Source: Planctomycetota bacterium
Lineage (GTDB): Bacteria > Planctomycetota > Planctomycetia > Planctomycetales > Planctomycetaceae
Assembly (NCBI GenBank): GCA_003388505.1
Contig: QQVO01000033.1
Location: forward strand, 1 to 64,000
Reading direction: 5' to 3'
Length of the DNA stretch: 64,000 bases
Shown: piece after piece, positions 25,712 to 35,031 of the stretch
Numbering within the stretch: position 1 is the first letter of the stretch
Layout of the letters: the number at the start of each line of letters is the position of its first letter
The notes under the pieces: generated by a model
Told to the model about the DNA's origin: nothing
Databases searched by the model: none
The model's input: the letters and a program-made list of their open reading frames with translations, nothing else
Position numbers and translations under genes: made by a program

Positions 25712-25914
25712 GGTCCGTGAGTATGGACGCCCCCGACGGGTGGTGACTTCATGCAGTTTAATTGCTCTGTGCTACACCGCCCCCAACCTAGGCCGATCGA
25801 CCACCCTTCCCACGCCCCGGGGAGCGGGCCAACCCGGGGCGTGTTTCTTCTTGTCTGGGAACCGTTTGCGGCAGCGGAAACACATCGCGCGCCGTCGGTT
25901 GCGCCGATTCTCGG

Positions 25915-25943
25915 AAAAACTGTCACACGCTCCGGTTCTATCT
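25915..25943 (+). promoter_or_regulatory. Shared upstream motif, copy 2 (candidate ECF promoter)
   Basis: TGTCACACGCTCCGGTTCT, preceded by five A and one C, lies 75-103 nt upstream of the kinase ATG. It differs from the copy at 24602-24630 by one base in this core. The rest of the 25712-26017 gap shows no gene. Confidence 0.5.
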
Positions 25944-26017
25944 CCTGGACCGGGCGGCCTGACGCTGCTCGCCTGCGAACATCTGTCGTGCGAAGATGTG
26001 AATCCGAGGAACCAACC

Positions 26018-29000
26018 ATGACCGTCAAGCAATGCTGCACCGATCGGGAACTGAGCGACTTCGATCTGGGGGAACTGCGGGGAGACGAGTATGAGCAGAT
26101 CGCCCGGCACCTGGAGGAGTGCCCGAGTTGTGCGACGCGATTTGAGAACCTGCCCGAGCAGGCCGACCCGGTGAGAGAGCATCTGCGGCTGTCGTTGCCG
26201 GAAGAGATCCTGGTCGACGACCCCGAACTGAAGCAGTTGTCCGAAAGGGCCGCCGCATTGCTGGACACGGGCCGGCCCGCCTCGGCTGAGACATCGCTGA
26301 TCGCGGCCGCGCGGCCGCAAGACCTGCAAGACGCGATCGCCGGGATGCTGAGTCCTCCCGAGTCGGAGGACGAACTGGGACGTCTCGGGGGTTACCGCGT
26401 GCAGGAAGTGCTTGGCGTGGGTGGGATGGGGATCGTCTTTCGGGCGGAGGATCCGGTGTTGCACCGCACCGTGGCGCTGAAAGTGATGAAGCCTGCGATC
26501 GCCTCCGACGCGGCGGCGCGTGAACGGTTTCTCCGCGAAGCGCGGGGGATGGCAGCGGTGGAGCACGATCACATCGTGACCATCCACCAGGTGGGAGAAG
26601 AGCGCGACGTGCCGTTTCTGGCGATGCCGCTGCTTAAAGGAGAGTCCCTCTCCGCGCGATTGCAGCGTGAAGGGCGATTGGAGAGCGGCGAAGCACTGCG
26701 GATTACCGCCGAGGCGGCCCGCGGACTGGCGGCTGCGCACACCCAGGGACTGGTCCATCGGGATATCAAGCCGGACAACATCTGGTTGGAGGAGGGAACG
26801 GGGCGGGTCAAGATCCTCGACTTCGGACTGGCTCGGGCCGTCGACGCGCCGTCCGAGGTGACGCAGTCGGGTCAGGTGCTCGGCACGGCCTCGTATCTGT
26901 CACCAGAGCAGGCAAGTGGAGAGACGGTTGACGCGCGAAGCGACCTGTTCAGCCTGGGGGTCACGCTCTACCAGATGCTGACCGGTCGGCGGCCTTTCGA
27001 TCGTCCGAGCCTGATTGCGACGCTCAAAGCAATCGGCGCCGACGAACCACAACGGCTGGATGAGGCCGATTCTGAAACACCACCGGGTGTTCTTCCACTC
27101 GTCGGGCGGTTGCTGGAAAAGAATCCGGAATCACGGTTTCAGACGGCCGAAGAGGTGGTGCAGGCGATCGAGGATGTCCGAAGCACGGACGAGCGGCCGC
27201 GTGTCGCATCGGCAGCCGGCGTGGTTCCGCCCCGCAAGCGGTTGCTGGTCGCCGCGTCCGGTTTGCTGGCCGCCGTGCTGCTGGCCGGGATCTTTGTGAT
27301 CGTGCGGGACAAGGACGGCAATCCCATCGCCCGGCTGTTCTTCCCGGACGGCGCCTCGGCGGATGTCTCTCGGGAGGGTGAGGAAGCGCAGCCCGCACCG
27401 GTTGTGCCGCATCCCGCAGTCGTCTCAACCGATCCCGACTACGAACATCGTCCCTGGCTGCCCGAGGGACTCGTGGCAGTCATCGGAGACGAGCGCGGGC
27501 GGCATTGGGGGCGGCGCGACGGGGTGGGCGGCTCGGCCATCAATGGGTTCGAGGTGAGCCCGGATGGGGCAACGCTCGCGACCGGTGATCAGCACGGCGT
27601 ACATCTCTGGGAGATTGCCACGCTGCAGGAGCAGGCGTTTGTTCCCACACCGACCGGGCCGGTCGCCTATTCGCCCGATGGACGCCTGCTGGCGACCGGC
27701 AGCGGGAACCGGCTTGTCGTCTACGAAGTTTCGGGCGCCGAACTGCGGCCGATCGTCGACCGCGAGATCTATCCGGCCGAGACGACCGTTTTCTCGGTCG
27801 CGTTCTACGACGACGGCAAGCGTTTGATCACCGCATCGCACAACGAGTTCCGTCTCTGGGACATGACGGGAGACGAACCACGTCTGGCAAACTCGATTGG
27901 ACACTTGGGCGCGGGCGCCCCGGTGGCGGTCTCCCCTGACGGTAGAACGCTTGCCTCGATGTCGGCGGAAGACACGATCCAGCTGTGGGACATTGCGGGC
28001 GAAGCTCTCCGGGAGACTGTGCTCTTGGAAGGTCACGAAGCGCCCGTTACGTCGCTGATGTTTGCTCCCGACGGCAAGACGCTCGCCTCGGGCAGCCGTG
28101 ATGACACCGTACGAATCTGGGATCTGAACGGTGCGGAACTGCACAAGCTGCGGCCGTTCGAGCACGCCGGCGGGCAAAACCATAGCGTCTCCTTCTCTCC
28201 AGATGGACGCTACCTCGCCGCCAGCCTGGATGGCGGCGACCGACTGCAGGTGTGCCTGTTCGATCGGGACGATCCGACGTATTCGATCAAGACGTTCATC
28301 GAGGCACGGCAGGGACAACTCGAATTCAGTCCGGACGGCAAGACTCTGCTCGTCGGTCAACAGTCCGGACTGGTGCGATTGTTCGACGTCTCGGGCCAGC
28401 CGCGCGAACTCCACGAACCTTCCAGTCTGCTGCCGGGGCCGGGGAGTGTGGCGTACTGTCGTGATGGGAAGACTCTCGCCACCGTCGGTCCCGACCGGAA
28501 AGTTCATTTGTGGGACGTCTCGGAACGGCTGCCGACGTTGGAAACCGTTCTGAGCGAAGAACTGCCCAGCAGCGTGAGTCCTCGGTTGCGCTGCTCTCCC
28601 GACGGCCGCTGGCTGGTTGGAGGAGGGGACGTCGTATGGGATCTGTCAGGCGACCAACCACGGTCGGTCGCGATGCCGTCGTACCACAGGTTCGCCTTCG
28701 CAGCCGTTGACGGCGAGCTGGCCACGCTGGGAGACGGTCAACTGCGAGTCTGGGACATGAGTGGAGACGAGCCTGTGGAGCAGTTCGCACAGGAATTGCC
28801 GGAAGGCACTGATCTCCTCGCATTCTCGCCTGACGGAGATCTTCTGGTCTCCGCAGTGGAGGGGTCGAAACAGGCAACCATCTGGCGGGTTGCCGAAAGT
28901 GCGATTGAGCAGGGCGCGACCTTGGAAACCCGTCCGCTGAGAGACCTCTCCTTTACAACAGATGGTCGGCTCATCACGCCCAAGCATTACGGCCCAACGG

Positions 29001-29275
29001 GAGCCGATGTCTGGGATGTGCGCGGGTCGGAGGCTCGACTGTTGGACGAGTTGCCGACATCTTACACACTCAGCGTCACTCCCATCGACGAGGATCGTTT
29101 CCTCACCAGCGAAGAGACAGGCCGGGTCACGGAGTGGAGGGATGGGCAGCCACAGCGCGAGTGGCAGTTGCCGGGCACCGTGCACGACCTGTCTGTCTCT
29201 CCCGACGGCGGCTACCTCGCAACCGCCAACGGGAATGGAACGGTCTACATTCTTCGACTGGATGGGAATCCGTAA
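26018..29275 (+). CDS. Membrane Ser/Thr protein kinase with N-terminal zinc finger and C-terminal WD40 repeats
   Basis: This is 1085 residues from ATG 26018 (AGGA 7 nt upstream); the frame is open to 25751 but the extra 89 codons look non-coding. Residues 8-50 are an anti-sigma-like zinc finger with HLEECPSC. The kinase domain (about 126-390) has the glycine loop GVGGMG, VALK with K155, HRDIKPDN with D249, DFG (268-270) and YLSPEQ. One membrane span lies at about 409-428. The rest is an extracytoplasmic WD40 propeller with repeated SPDGxxLA and WDxxG units (for example FAPDGKTLASGSRDDTVRIWD). It probably senses something outside the membrane and signals to the ECF factor encoded 1.5 kb upstream; the target is an inference. 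Confidence 0.92.
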   Translation: MTVKQCCTDRELSDFDLGELRGDEYEQIARHLEECPSCATRFENLPEQADPVREHLRLSLPEEILVDDPELKQLSERAAALLDTGRPASAETSLIAAARPQDLQDAIAGMLSPPESEDELGRLGGYRVQEVLGVGGMGIVFRAEDPVLHRTVALKVMKPAIASDAAARERFLREARGMAAVEHDHIVTIHQVGEERDVPFLAMPLLKGESLSARLQREGRLESGEALRITAEAARGLAAAHTQGLVHRDIKPDNIWLEEGTGRVKILDFGLARAVDAPSEVTQSGQVLGTASYLSPEQASGETVDARSDLFSLGVTLYQMLTGRRPFDRPSLIATLKAIGADEPQRLDEADSETPPGVLPLVGRLLEKNPESRFQTAEEVVQAIEDVRSTDERPRVASAAGVVPPRKRLLVAASGLLAAVLLAGIFVIVRDKDGNPIARLFFPDGASADVSREGEEAQPAPVVPHPAVVSTDPDYEHRPWLPEGLVAVIGDERGRHWGRRDGVGGSAINGFEVSPDGATLATGDQHGVHLWEIATLQEQAFVPTPTGPVAYSPDGRLLATGSGNRLVVYEVSGAELRPIVDREIYPAETTVFSVAFYDDGKRLITASHNEFRLWDMTGDEPRLANSIGHLGAGAPVAVSPDGRTLASMSAEDTIQLWDIAGEALRETVLLEGHEAPVTSLMFAPDGKTLASGSRDDTVRIWDLNGAELHKLRPFEHAGGQNHSVSFSPDGRYLAASLDGGDRLQVCLFDRDDPTYSIKTFIEARQGQLEFSPDGKTLLVGQQSGLVRLFDVSGQPRELHEPSSLLPGPGSVAYCRDGKTLATVGPDRKVHLWDVSERLPTLETVLSEELPSSVSPRLRCSPDGRWLVGGGDVVWDLSGDQPRSVAMPSYHRFAFAAVDGELATLGDGQLRVWDMSGDEPVEQFAQELPEGTDLLAFSPDGDLLVSAVEGSKQATIWRVAESAIEQGATLETRPLRDLSFTTDGRLITPKHYGPTGADVWDVRGSEARLLDELPTSYTLSVTPIDEDRFLTSEETGRVTEWRDGQPQREWQLPGTVHDLSVSPDGGYLATANGNGTVYILRLDGNP

Positions 29276-29424
29276 ATGGACCCGGTCGTATCCTCGTGAA
29301 CGGCGAAGATGGCGTGGCGGGAATTCTTTCGGCGACAGCCAGTGGACACTCGGCCAATGCTCCACGTGCACCTGCGCGTGCGGGCGCTGGGTCGTCGTCC
29401 TCTTGGTTCCTGCGGCGCCGGAGA

Positions 29425-31452
29425 TTACGTGCCGATGGCCAGTTCCGTTTCCGGCGCTGCCTCGGTTTCCGGGGTGACCGACTCGGCGGGCGCTGAAAAG
29501 ATGGGAGTGATCCGCAGGTCATCCAGAGCCTTGAAAGCGCTGCGAAGATCCGCTTCCAAGTCTTGCAGTTCCGGATTCTCGTTCGTCGGCACCAGAAAAT
29601 GGCTGCAACCAAGATTCTTGAAGCGAATGGCGTCGAAGATCACTTCCCGCAGCGGGCAGTGTCTGCGATATGTGGAAAGGGCGCCCAGGACCACCTTGTG
29701 CCGCGGATAGCTGCCTGTCGCCAGCGCCAACTGACAACTCTTGAACATCAGATCAACGAAAACGTCGTTGCCTGACGGCGGTCCGACAATCGGACTGACA
29801 TAAACACCGTCTGCCTGAAGGTCTGCCAGCGCCTGCAGCGGCCGGTCGCCTTTGAGTCCCTGGGGCGCGGAATAGATCGGTACTCCGACGACTTTCGCCC
29901 ACCCCTTCTGACCGAAGACCATGCGCGCTTGATTCGGCGTCAGCTCATACGCCTCATAGGCGGATGGAACCGGGGCAAGCAGCTCAACTTCGCCGGCCAG
30001 CGCATAGTCGCCGCGACCCAGAACCGCAGCGACTCCCGGATGACTGGACAGCGTCGTGCCGAACCAGTTTGTGACCAGCTCATCCAGATCGAGTGGATAC
30101 AGGTCGCTGACGCACAGCGTCGCGTACTCGTGACCGGCCTGGTCGGTCAGCACGATCTTTTCGCCGACAGAAAACTGCTCTGACCGGTCCACCTGCAGAA
30201 TCAGGGGCATGGTCCACGGGAGGTCGCTCAAGAGCCGGTTGCGCCGCAGCACGCTGTCGAGTTCGTCGCGCCCCATGAACCCCGTCAGCGGTGAACATAA
30301 GCCGCTCCCGATCTGCGCACAGTCCAGTAACTCCGCGGGAGACAACGCGAGCCGCCGGAGCCCGGCGACACTCACGCCTGACGCGTCCCTCGGTCCTCTT
30401 CCGACCAGCATGCCGCCGTGAGGTTCCACCAGGGACGAGAGGGGCGTTCCTGAGAATCGGACGCGCTTCCAACGTGACGTCTGCTCGTATTCATTGATGA
30501 CGCGGCGAACCATCATTGCGGCGCCGACAGGGTAGTCTCCGACGGCCGTTTCAGCCGCGAGCACGAGCCCGTCCGCACCGTCCACCAGTGTATTGAAGAC
30601 GTCGTTGACCTCGGCGCGGGTCGGCGTGGGAGCCGTGATCATCGACTCCATCAGGTTGGTTGCGACGTAGACGGGAATGTCCGCGTCCCTGGCGTACCGA
30701 ATGATCTCCTTCTGGACGATCGGGATCCGCTCAATGTTGACCTGCCGCGACAGATCCCCGCGGTCGATCAGCAGCGCGTCGGACTGATCGGCAATCTCCG
30801 GGAGATTCGCGAGCCCGTTGAGACATTCGATCTTCGAGACGATTTTCGTCGATTCATGCGTCAGCGCCCTGACGGCATCGACGTCTGACGCCCGATTGGC
30901 AAAGGACAGCGCCACGTGCCGCACGCCCATTTCGGTGCCGATCACCAATGCCTGGCGATCCTTCTCGGTCAGCGGGGACAGCGGGATCTCCCGCTCCAGC
31001 ACGGTGACAGCCTTGCTCTGGCCGATCGTACCGCCGTTCAGAACGCGGACAACGACGCCTTCCGCCTCCCGCGCAACAACTCGCACGAGCACATCGGCGT
31101 CGATGCGAATCAGGTCTCCCACCACCAGCAAGTCGACGACTCCCGGCGGATAGAGGCTCATGCAGTTCGCATCGCCCGCCAACTGATCGCGCGACAATCG
31201 CATCGTGTGATTCTCGCGGACTGACACGCTGCCCGCCTGCAAGATGCTCGTCCTGACCTGTGCGCCCTCGGTGTCCAGACAGATCGGCACGTCGGTGCGG
31301 GCCTGGATGAATTGGACGACCTGCGCCACGTCCTCCGCCCGCGTGTGCGACAAGTTGATGCGGAACAGACTCACGCCCAGTTCCGCAAGCCGCGTGATCA
31401 CATGGTCATTCATCGACGACGGGCCCAGCGTGGACCAGATCTCTTTCTTCAT
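29425..31452 (-). CDS. Pyruvate kinase-like/ATP-sulfurylase-like fusion protein
   Basis: This is 675 residues from ATG 31452. Residues 1-325 follow pyruvate kinase: KKEIWSTLGPSS, FRINLSHTR (R31), LDTEGAQVRT (normally DTKGPEIRT), SKIE (K207, E209), RGDL (D233) and PTRAEVNDV plus ETAVGDYP. The PK C-terminal allosteric domain is missing. Residues about 338-628 follow sulfate adenylyltransferase: EPHGGMLVGR, CSPLTGFMG, HPGVAAVLGRGDYALAGEVELL, YELTPNQARMVFGQKGWAKVVG and PLREVIFDAIRFKNLGCSHFLV. The ATP-binding QTRNPxHRxHE is replaced by VPIYSAPQGLKGD and GRDHAG by PTNENP, so this half should not make APS. A regulatory or moonlighting pyruvate kinase is the best guess. The adenylate-kinase-like gene lies upstream on the same strand. 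Confidence 0.85.
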   Translation of the reverse strand: MKKEIWSTLGPSSMNDHVITRLAELGVSLFRINLSHTRAEDVAQVVQFIQARTDVPICLDTEGAQVRTSILQAGSVSVRENHTMRLSRDQLAGDANCMSLYPPGVVDLLVVGDLIRIDADVLVRVVAREAEGVVVRVLNGGTIGQSKAVTVLEREIPLSPLTEKDRQALVIGTEMGVRHVALSFANRASDVDAVRALTHESTKIVSKIECLNGLANLPEIADQSDALLIDRGDLSRQVNIERIPIVQKEIIRYARDADIPVYVATNLMESMITAPTPTRAEVNDVFNTLVDGADGLVLAAETAVGDYPVGAAMMVRRVINEYEQTSRWKRVRFSGTPLSSLVEPHGGMLVGRGPRDASGVSVAGLRRLALSPAELLDCAQIGSGLCSPLTGFMGRDELDSVLRRNRLLSDLPWTMPLILQVDRSEQFSVGEKIVLTDQAGHEYATLCVSDLYPLDLDELVTNWFGTTLSSHPGVAAVLGRGDYALAGEVELLAPVPSAYEAYELTPNQARMVFGQKGWAKVVGVPIYSAPQGLKGDRPLQALADLQADGVYVSPIVGPPSGNDVFVDLMFKSCQLALATGSYPRHKVVLGALSTYRRHCPLREVIFDAIRFKNLGCSHFLVPTNENPELQDLEADLRSAFKALDDLRITPIFSAPAESVTPETEAAPETELAIGT

Positions 31453-31995
31453 CGACCGAGCCTCTGCAAGAAATGATAAACGTTTGGACGTCCGTTGAAT
31501 GAGGTGATCCTCCCTGGCCGTGACAAGTTCACTCTGCATCACACGGCAGCGAAACTCCTACAGGAGTCTGCTGACGACGATCCGCCTCGTTCCGGTCTGA
31601 TGCACCGCGCTGCGACTCATTGGTTTGCAGCAGTCTCACCCGTGGCAACTTCACTCGGAGTTGTTTCCAGGTGTTTCGGGCTGTTTCCAAAGGGATACAC
31701 CCGCTCTCGAAATCGCTGTTTCCACTCCGCAAGCTGCGGCGCGGAACGCGAATCGCCACTTGCGGTCCCACGAAGTCTTTCTGACGGATTCCCCTTCACA
31801 GGGAGGGTTGGGGGTGAACAGTTTGTGGCAACGACGCCTATTCCGCCGCAGCGAGCGCACACCGGATCCATTGCGACTTGGAACGCTGCCCACGGAACTC
31901 ACGAATTCTTCACGGAATTCGCCGGTGAAGATTCAGAATTGCAAAGAGCGTGCCGGGATCAGCTTCCGGCCGGATCGACGAAGCTCGAACCGGTT
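31453..31995. other. Intergenic, nothing recognised
   Basis: About 540 bases lie upstream of the pyruvate-kinase-like gene. Overlapping frames on both strands (for example 31495-32085) have no family resemblance and run into the family A repeat. The region must hold the promoter of 29425-31452 if that gene is not co-transcribed with the gene at 33302. Confidence 0.4.
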
Positions 31996-32100
31996 TATAG
32001 CGCTTTGCAAATCAGTGTTGGCGATCTGTCTCGCGGATTCTCGTCCTCGACAGTCCAAACACCGCTCGACGCGGACACATGGTAGAGCAATTTGCTCTAA
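31996..32100 (-). repeat. 105-bp YTAG-bounded repeat (family A), copy 3
   Basis: Read on the minus strand it begins TTAGAGCAAATTGCTCTACC and ends GATTTGCAAAGCGCTATA. Its TAG (32097-32099) is the stop codon of the adenylate-kinase-like gene. The orientation is the same as the gene it follows. Confidence 0.82.
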
Positions 32101-33302
32101 CGGCGGATCCGCGACCCGGTGAAGCGGATCTGGAATCGGTAGATGCACTTGGTCGAGCAGGTGATCCGACCCGTCTGCAAGTCAACGCTTTCCGGAATCT
32201 CGGCGAGGTTGACGTCGGCCACTGCCCGATATCCGCGTTCGGCGAAAATGTCGATCATCATCGCCAGGGCCAGCGGGTCGTCGAGCAACTTGTCCTCGGA
32301 ATTCACAATGGCCATTCCGGGGATGGAGTGCCGGGCAACGATCGGCATGAAACGTTCGTCGATCAATCGGATGACGTCGTGAAAAAGCTGCCGGTTTTCA
32401 AGTTCGTAGCTGTCCATGCGTTTGACGAGTTCCTGCCGGGCATGCGTGACCAGCTCACTGGCGAGTGGCAGGTGCCGGACGGCGTCGAATGTCTCGGGGT
32501 CGAGTTCCAGCGACGACTGATAATCGAGTTCCCGTCGGATATTGCGTTCGACGCTCTCAAGGTCTCCCTGCGCGTTGATGAAGTGATAGTGAAACACCTC
32601 CTTGAGCGACTGCAGCGCTGCCCAGGTTTGCTCCTTGAAAACGCGATACCGTCGTCTGGCCGTTTCTGGATCCTGATCGGTTGCCCGTTCTTCGAGCAAC
32701 TCGACATCGCCTTCCGCGCGTGCTCTGGCATTCCGTTCGGCGACTTCGCGGCCCCGTTTCAGTTGACGTTCGATGCTGGTCTTTTCGTCAACAAACAGGA
32801 CCATCACGTGAATCGTCGGCTTGCGAAACTGGGTCGCCAGCGGCGTCTCGTGATATTCGCGATAAAGCTGGTTCATCTTGAGAACCAGCCGCTTGAGGCA
32901 TTCCACCTGAACCTGGGTCCGCGGGAAACCGTCGAGCAGGCAACCGTCGCGGTATTCTTCCTCCAGAAGCTTCCGGAAGACGAGGCCGACGACTTCGCGG
33001 TCGCCCACCATCCCGCCGGCCTGCTTGATGCGCCGCGCTTCGGGAGTGTTCAACAGGGAACTCACGACGATCGGAGCGCATGTCAGATCGCGAGCCTGCA
33101 TGATGAACTCGGTGTTGGTGCCCTTCCCGGCTCCAGGCGCACCGCCGAGCAGAATCAGTTCCTTCGAAAAGCGAAGGTTTTCGTGTCCGAACTCGGCTTC
33201 GAGTTCATTCCACACGTTTGTGAAGATGACCTGGGCGTCCTTGACCTCGAGGGTTTCGACAGAACCCGGAGCAGCCTGCGGCTTGTCTTGTCCACCTTCC
33301 AT
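32097..33302 (-). CDS. Adenylate kinase-like protein with long C-terminal extension
   Basis: This is 401 residues. The P-loop GGAPGAGKGTNT (53-64) and LLDGFPRTQ (122-130) are the classic adenylate kinase signatures. VVSSLLNTPEA and GGMVGDREVVGLV fit the AMP-binding part, and VMVLFVDEKTSIERQLKRGRE the following strand and LID hinge. The core is preceded by about 45 residues and followed by about 180 residues (from about 215) with no family I recognise, so it is nearly twice the length of ordinary Adk. It is probably a nucleoside monophosphate kinase. The pyruvate kinase-like fusion gene lies about 645 bases downstream on the same strand, which links two ATP/ADP-handling folds. Confidence 0.85.
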   Translation of the reverse strand: MEGGQDKPQAAPGSVETLEVKDAQVIFTNVWNELEAEFGHENLRFSKELILLGGAPGAGKGTNTEFIMQARDLTCAPIVVSSLLNTPEARRIKQAGGMVGDREVVGLVFRKLLEEEYRDGCLLDGFPRTQVQVECLKRLVLKMNQLYREYHETPLATQFRKPTIHVMVLFVDEKTSIERQLKRGREVAERNARARAEGDVELLEERATDQDPETARRRYRVFKEQTWAALQSLKEVFHYHFINAQGDLESVERNIRRELDYQSSLELDPETFDAVRHLPLASELVTHARQELVKRMDSYELENRQLFHDVIRLIDERFMPIVARHSIPGMAIVNSEDKLLDDPLALAMMIDIFAERGYRAVADVNLAEIPESVDLQTGRITCSTKCIYRFQIRFTGSRIRR

Positions 33303-33448
33303 TGTGCGTTCCAGTCAGATGCAGCAGCGAAATTCAGAGACTTCACCAAGATACCCCGAATCCAACTCAATGCCGAGGGAAGGGAGTGACAACGAATAGA
33401 GGAGGCCCGACGTCATGCCCTAGTCGGCCAACCTTCGCGTCTCGGCAT

Positions 33449-33901
33449 TCAGGAAACGGCGGTGATTTGAAGGGACGGATGCGCCTTCCGCCACTCCTTC
33501 ACCGCCGCCAATCCACTCGCAACCAGGATCACCAACAGGCTGCTCAGCCAGAGTGAGTATCCCGGATACCTGAACAGGGCCTTGCTCAATTCGCCCATCA
33601 TGAGGATGCCGATTGCCCAACTGGTTCCGCAGGCCGCCAACAGAAACGCAACCCGGTGCCGGCCGGAAACGAAGCAAACCGTTGCCGTCCACAGCGCGGG
33701 GTTGGCGAGCCAAGAACCACCGATGATCCACCAGTCCAATTGGCCCCAGGCGAGAGCGCGGAACGTCCTATACGCATGCGCAAATGCCGTGTGGCCCGGC
33801 ATGGCGTCGCTCGCGAAAATCGAAATGGTCGGCGCAAAAAGTGATGCGCCGTAGATCGCGAGCGCAGCCGCCGCAGTCACACATCGCCATCGCAGGCTCA
33901 T
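33449..33901 (-). CDS. Small multi-span membrane protein
   Basis: This is 150 residues with about four hydrophobic spans: about 5-28 (TAAAALAIYGASLFAPTI), 57-78, 84-103 (RVAFLLAACGTSWAIGILMM) and 115-135 (SLWLSSLLVILVASGLAAV). A short polar tail ends it. No motif identifies a function. It lies between the kinase-like gene and the phosphatase gene on the same strand, with gaps of about 150 and 40 nt. Confidence 0.65.
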   Translation of the reverse strand: MSLRWRCVTAAAALAIYGASLFAPTISIFASDAMPGHTAFAHAYRTFRALAWGQLDWWIIGGSWLANPALWTATVCFVSGRHRVAFLLAACGTSWAIGILMMGELSKALFRYPGYSLWLSSLLVILVASGLAAVKEWRKAHPSLQITAVS

Positions 33902-33941
33902 CGTGACATCTCACGTCGCGTGATTTCACATGTTTTCTCAG

Positions 33942-35000
33942 TCAGTCAGCGACCAGCGAACTCCGCTTCACCCGGTGCTGAAGCACGACTTCGCCTGCGA
34001 TGTCTCGCACCTGGCACCGAACCGTGGGATCGGGTTCGCTCCAGTCGATCGTGATCAGGCCGAAGTTCTCGCCGGTGTACTTTGTGCCGCGGCGGTGCCG
34101 GTTGGGTTCGGTGTGCCACTCGCTCGGCCGGTTGAGGCTGCTGGAAGTGACATCGATCAGTTCGTAGCCGACGCCCGGGTCGAACGCGGAGATTTCAGCC
34201 GAGTGCCGGTCGCCGCTGATGAAAATCACGCCGTCCGCCTCGGTGCAGCGGATCAGCTCGAACAGGCGCTGCCGTTCGAGCGGGAAGTTGCCCCACTTTT
34301 CCCAATGATGGCCGTCCGGAATCACCTGAATGCTCGAGGCGATAATTCGCACTTCGGCCGGCTCTCGCAGTTTCTCCTCCAGCCAGGCCCACTGCTGCTC
34401 GCCGAGGATTGTGGCGGCCGGTTCGATGTTGCGGTCGTAAGGGCCCTTGTCTCCTTCGCCCGGTTCGGGGCGCCAGTCGCGGCGGGTGAGCGGACTACGG
34501 AAGTAGCGGGTGTCGAGCAGGATGATCTGGACGCGCTCTCCCTCCGGTCCGAAATGTTCAGCATCGTAAACGCCTTCGGTCTTTCGTCGAGGAGACTCGG
34601 CCGGCTCGTCAAAGAAGTCGAGAAAGATCTGTTGCGACTCATGTTTCTTCGGATATTCGAGACCGGCGTCGTTCGCGCCGTAATCGTGGTCGTCCCAGGT
34701 GGCGAGAATCGGGCAGGTCTCCTTCAGCTTCTGGTAGCCCGGCTGTGCGCCGAGCAGGTTCCACTTCTGTTTCAGCACCTGCATGTCTTCGCTGTCGCCA
34801 TAGATGTTGTCGCCGATGAACAGGAAAACGTCGGGTTCGGTCGCAACGACGGCGTCCCAGATCGGTTGTGGCTCATCCTGCTTGGCGCACGATCCGAATG
34901 CGATGCGGGACAGCGTCTGGTCGTCGGCGCGGGCGCCGGAAAGAGCACACAGGCAAACGACAGTCGCAGCGAATGCGCGGCAGGCGGGGAATAAACGCAT
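33942..35000 (-). CDS. Secreted PhoD-like alkaline phosphatase/phosphodiesterase
   Basis: This is 352 residues from ATG 35000, chosen because it starts a signal peptide (MRLFPACRAFAATVVCLCAL); the frame is open 40 codons further. PhoD metallophosphatase motifs in order are IAFGSCAKQDEPQPIW, FLFIGDNIYGD, LATWDDHDYGAND, ILLDTRYFRSP and ISGDRHSAEIS. The family hydrolyses phosphate esters outside the cytoplasm with Fe/Ca metal centres. The alpha/beta hydrolase gene ends 31 nt upstream on the same strand, so they may be co-transcribed. Confidence 0.9.
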   Translation of the reverse strand: MRLFPACRAFAATVVCLCALSGARADDQTLSRIAFGSCAKQDEPQPIWDAVVATEPDVFLFIGDNIYGDSEDMQVLKQKWNLLGAQPGYQKLKETCPILATWDDHDYGANDAGLEYPKKHESQQIFLDFFDEPAESPRRKTEGVYDAEHFGPEGERVQIILLDTRYFRSPLTRRDWRPEPGEGDKGPYDRNIEPAATILGEQQWAWLEEKLREPAEVRIIASSIQVIPDGHHWEKWGNFPLERQRLFELIRCTEADGVIFISGDRHSAEISAFDPGVGYELIDVTSSSLNRPSEWHTEPNRHRRGTKYTGENFGLITIDWSEPDPTVRCQVRDIAGEVVLQHRVKRSSLVAD

Positions 35001-35031
35001 CGTCCGACTCCAGGTGTGAATCAACAGAACG

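Noticed and set aside
25751-26017. 89-codon extension of the kinase
   Set aside because: It overlaps the shared regulatory motif and has no family similarity; ATG 26018 has a good Shine-Dalgarno and starts the zinc finger.
31495-32085. 196-codon plus-strand frame upstream of the PK fusion
   Set aside because: It ends inside the family A repeat and has no recognisable domain or codon pattern.
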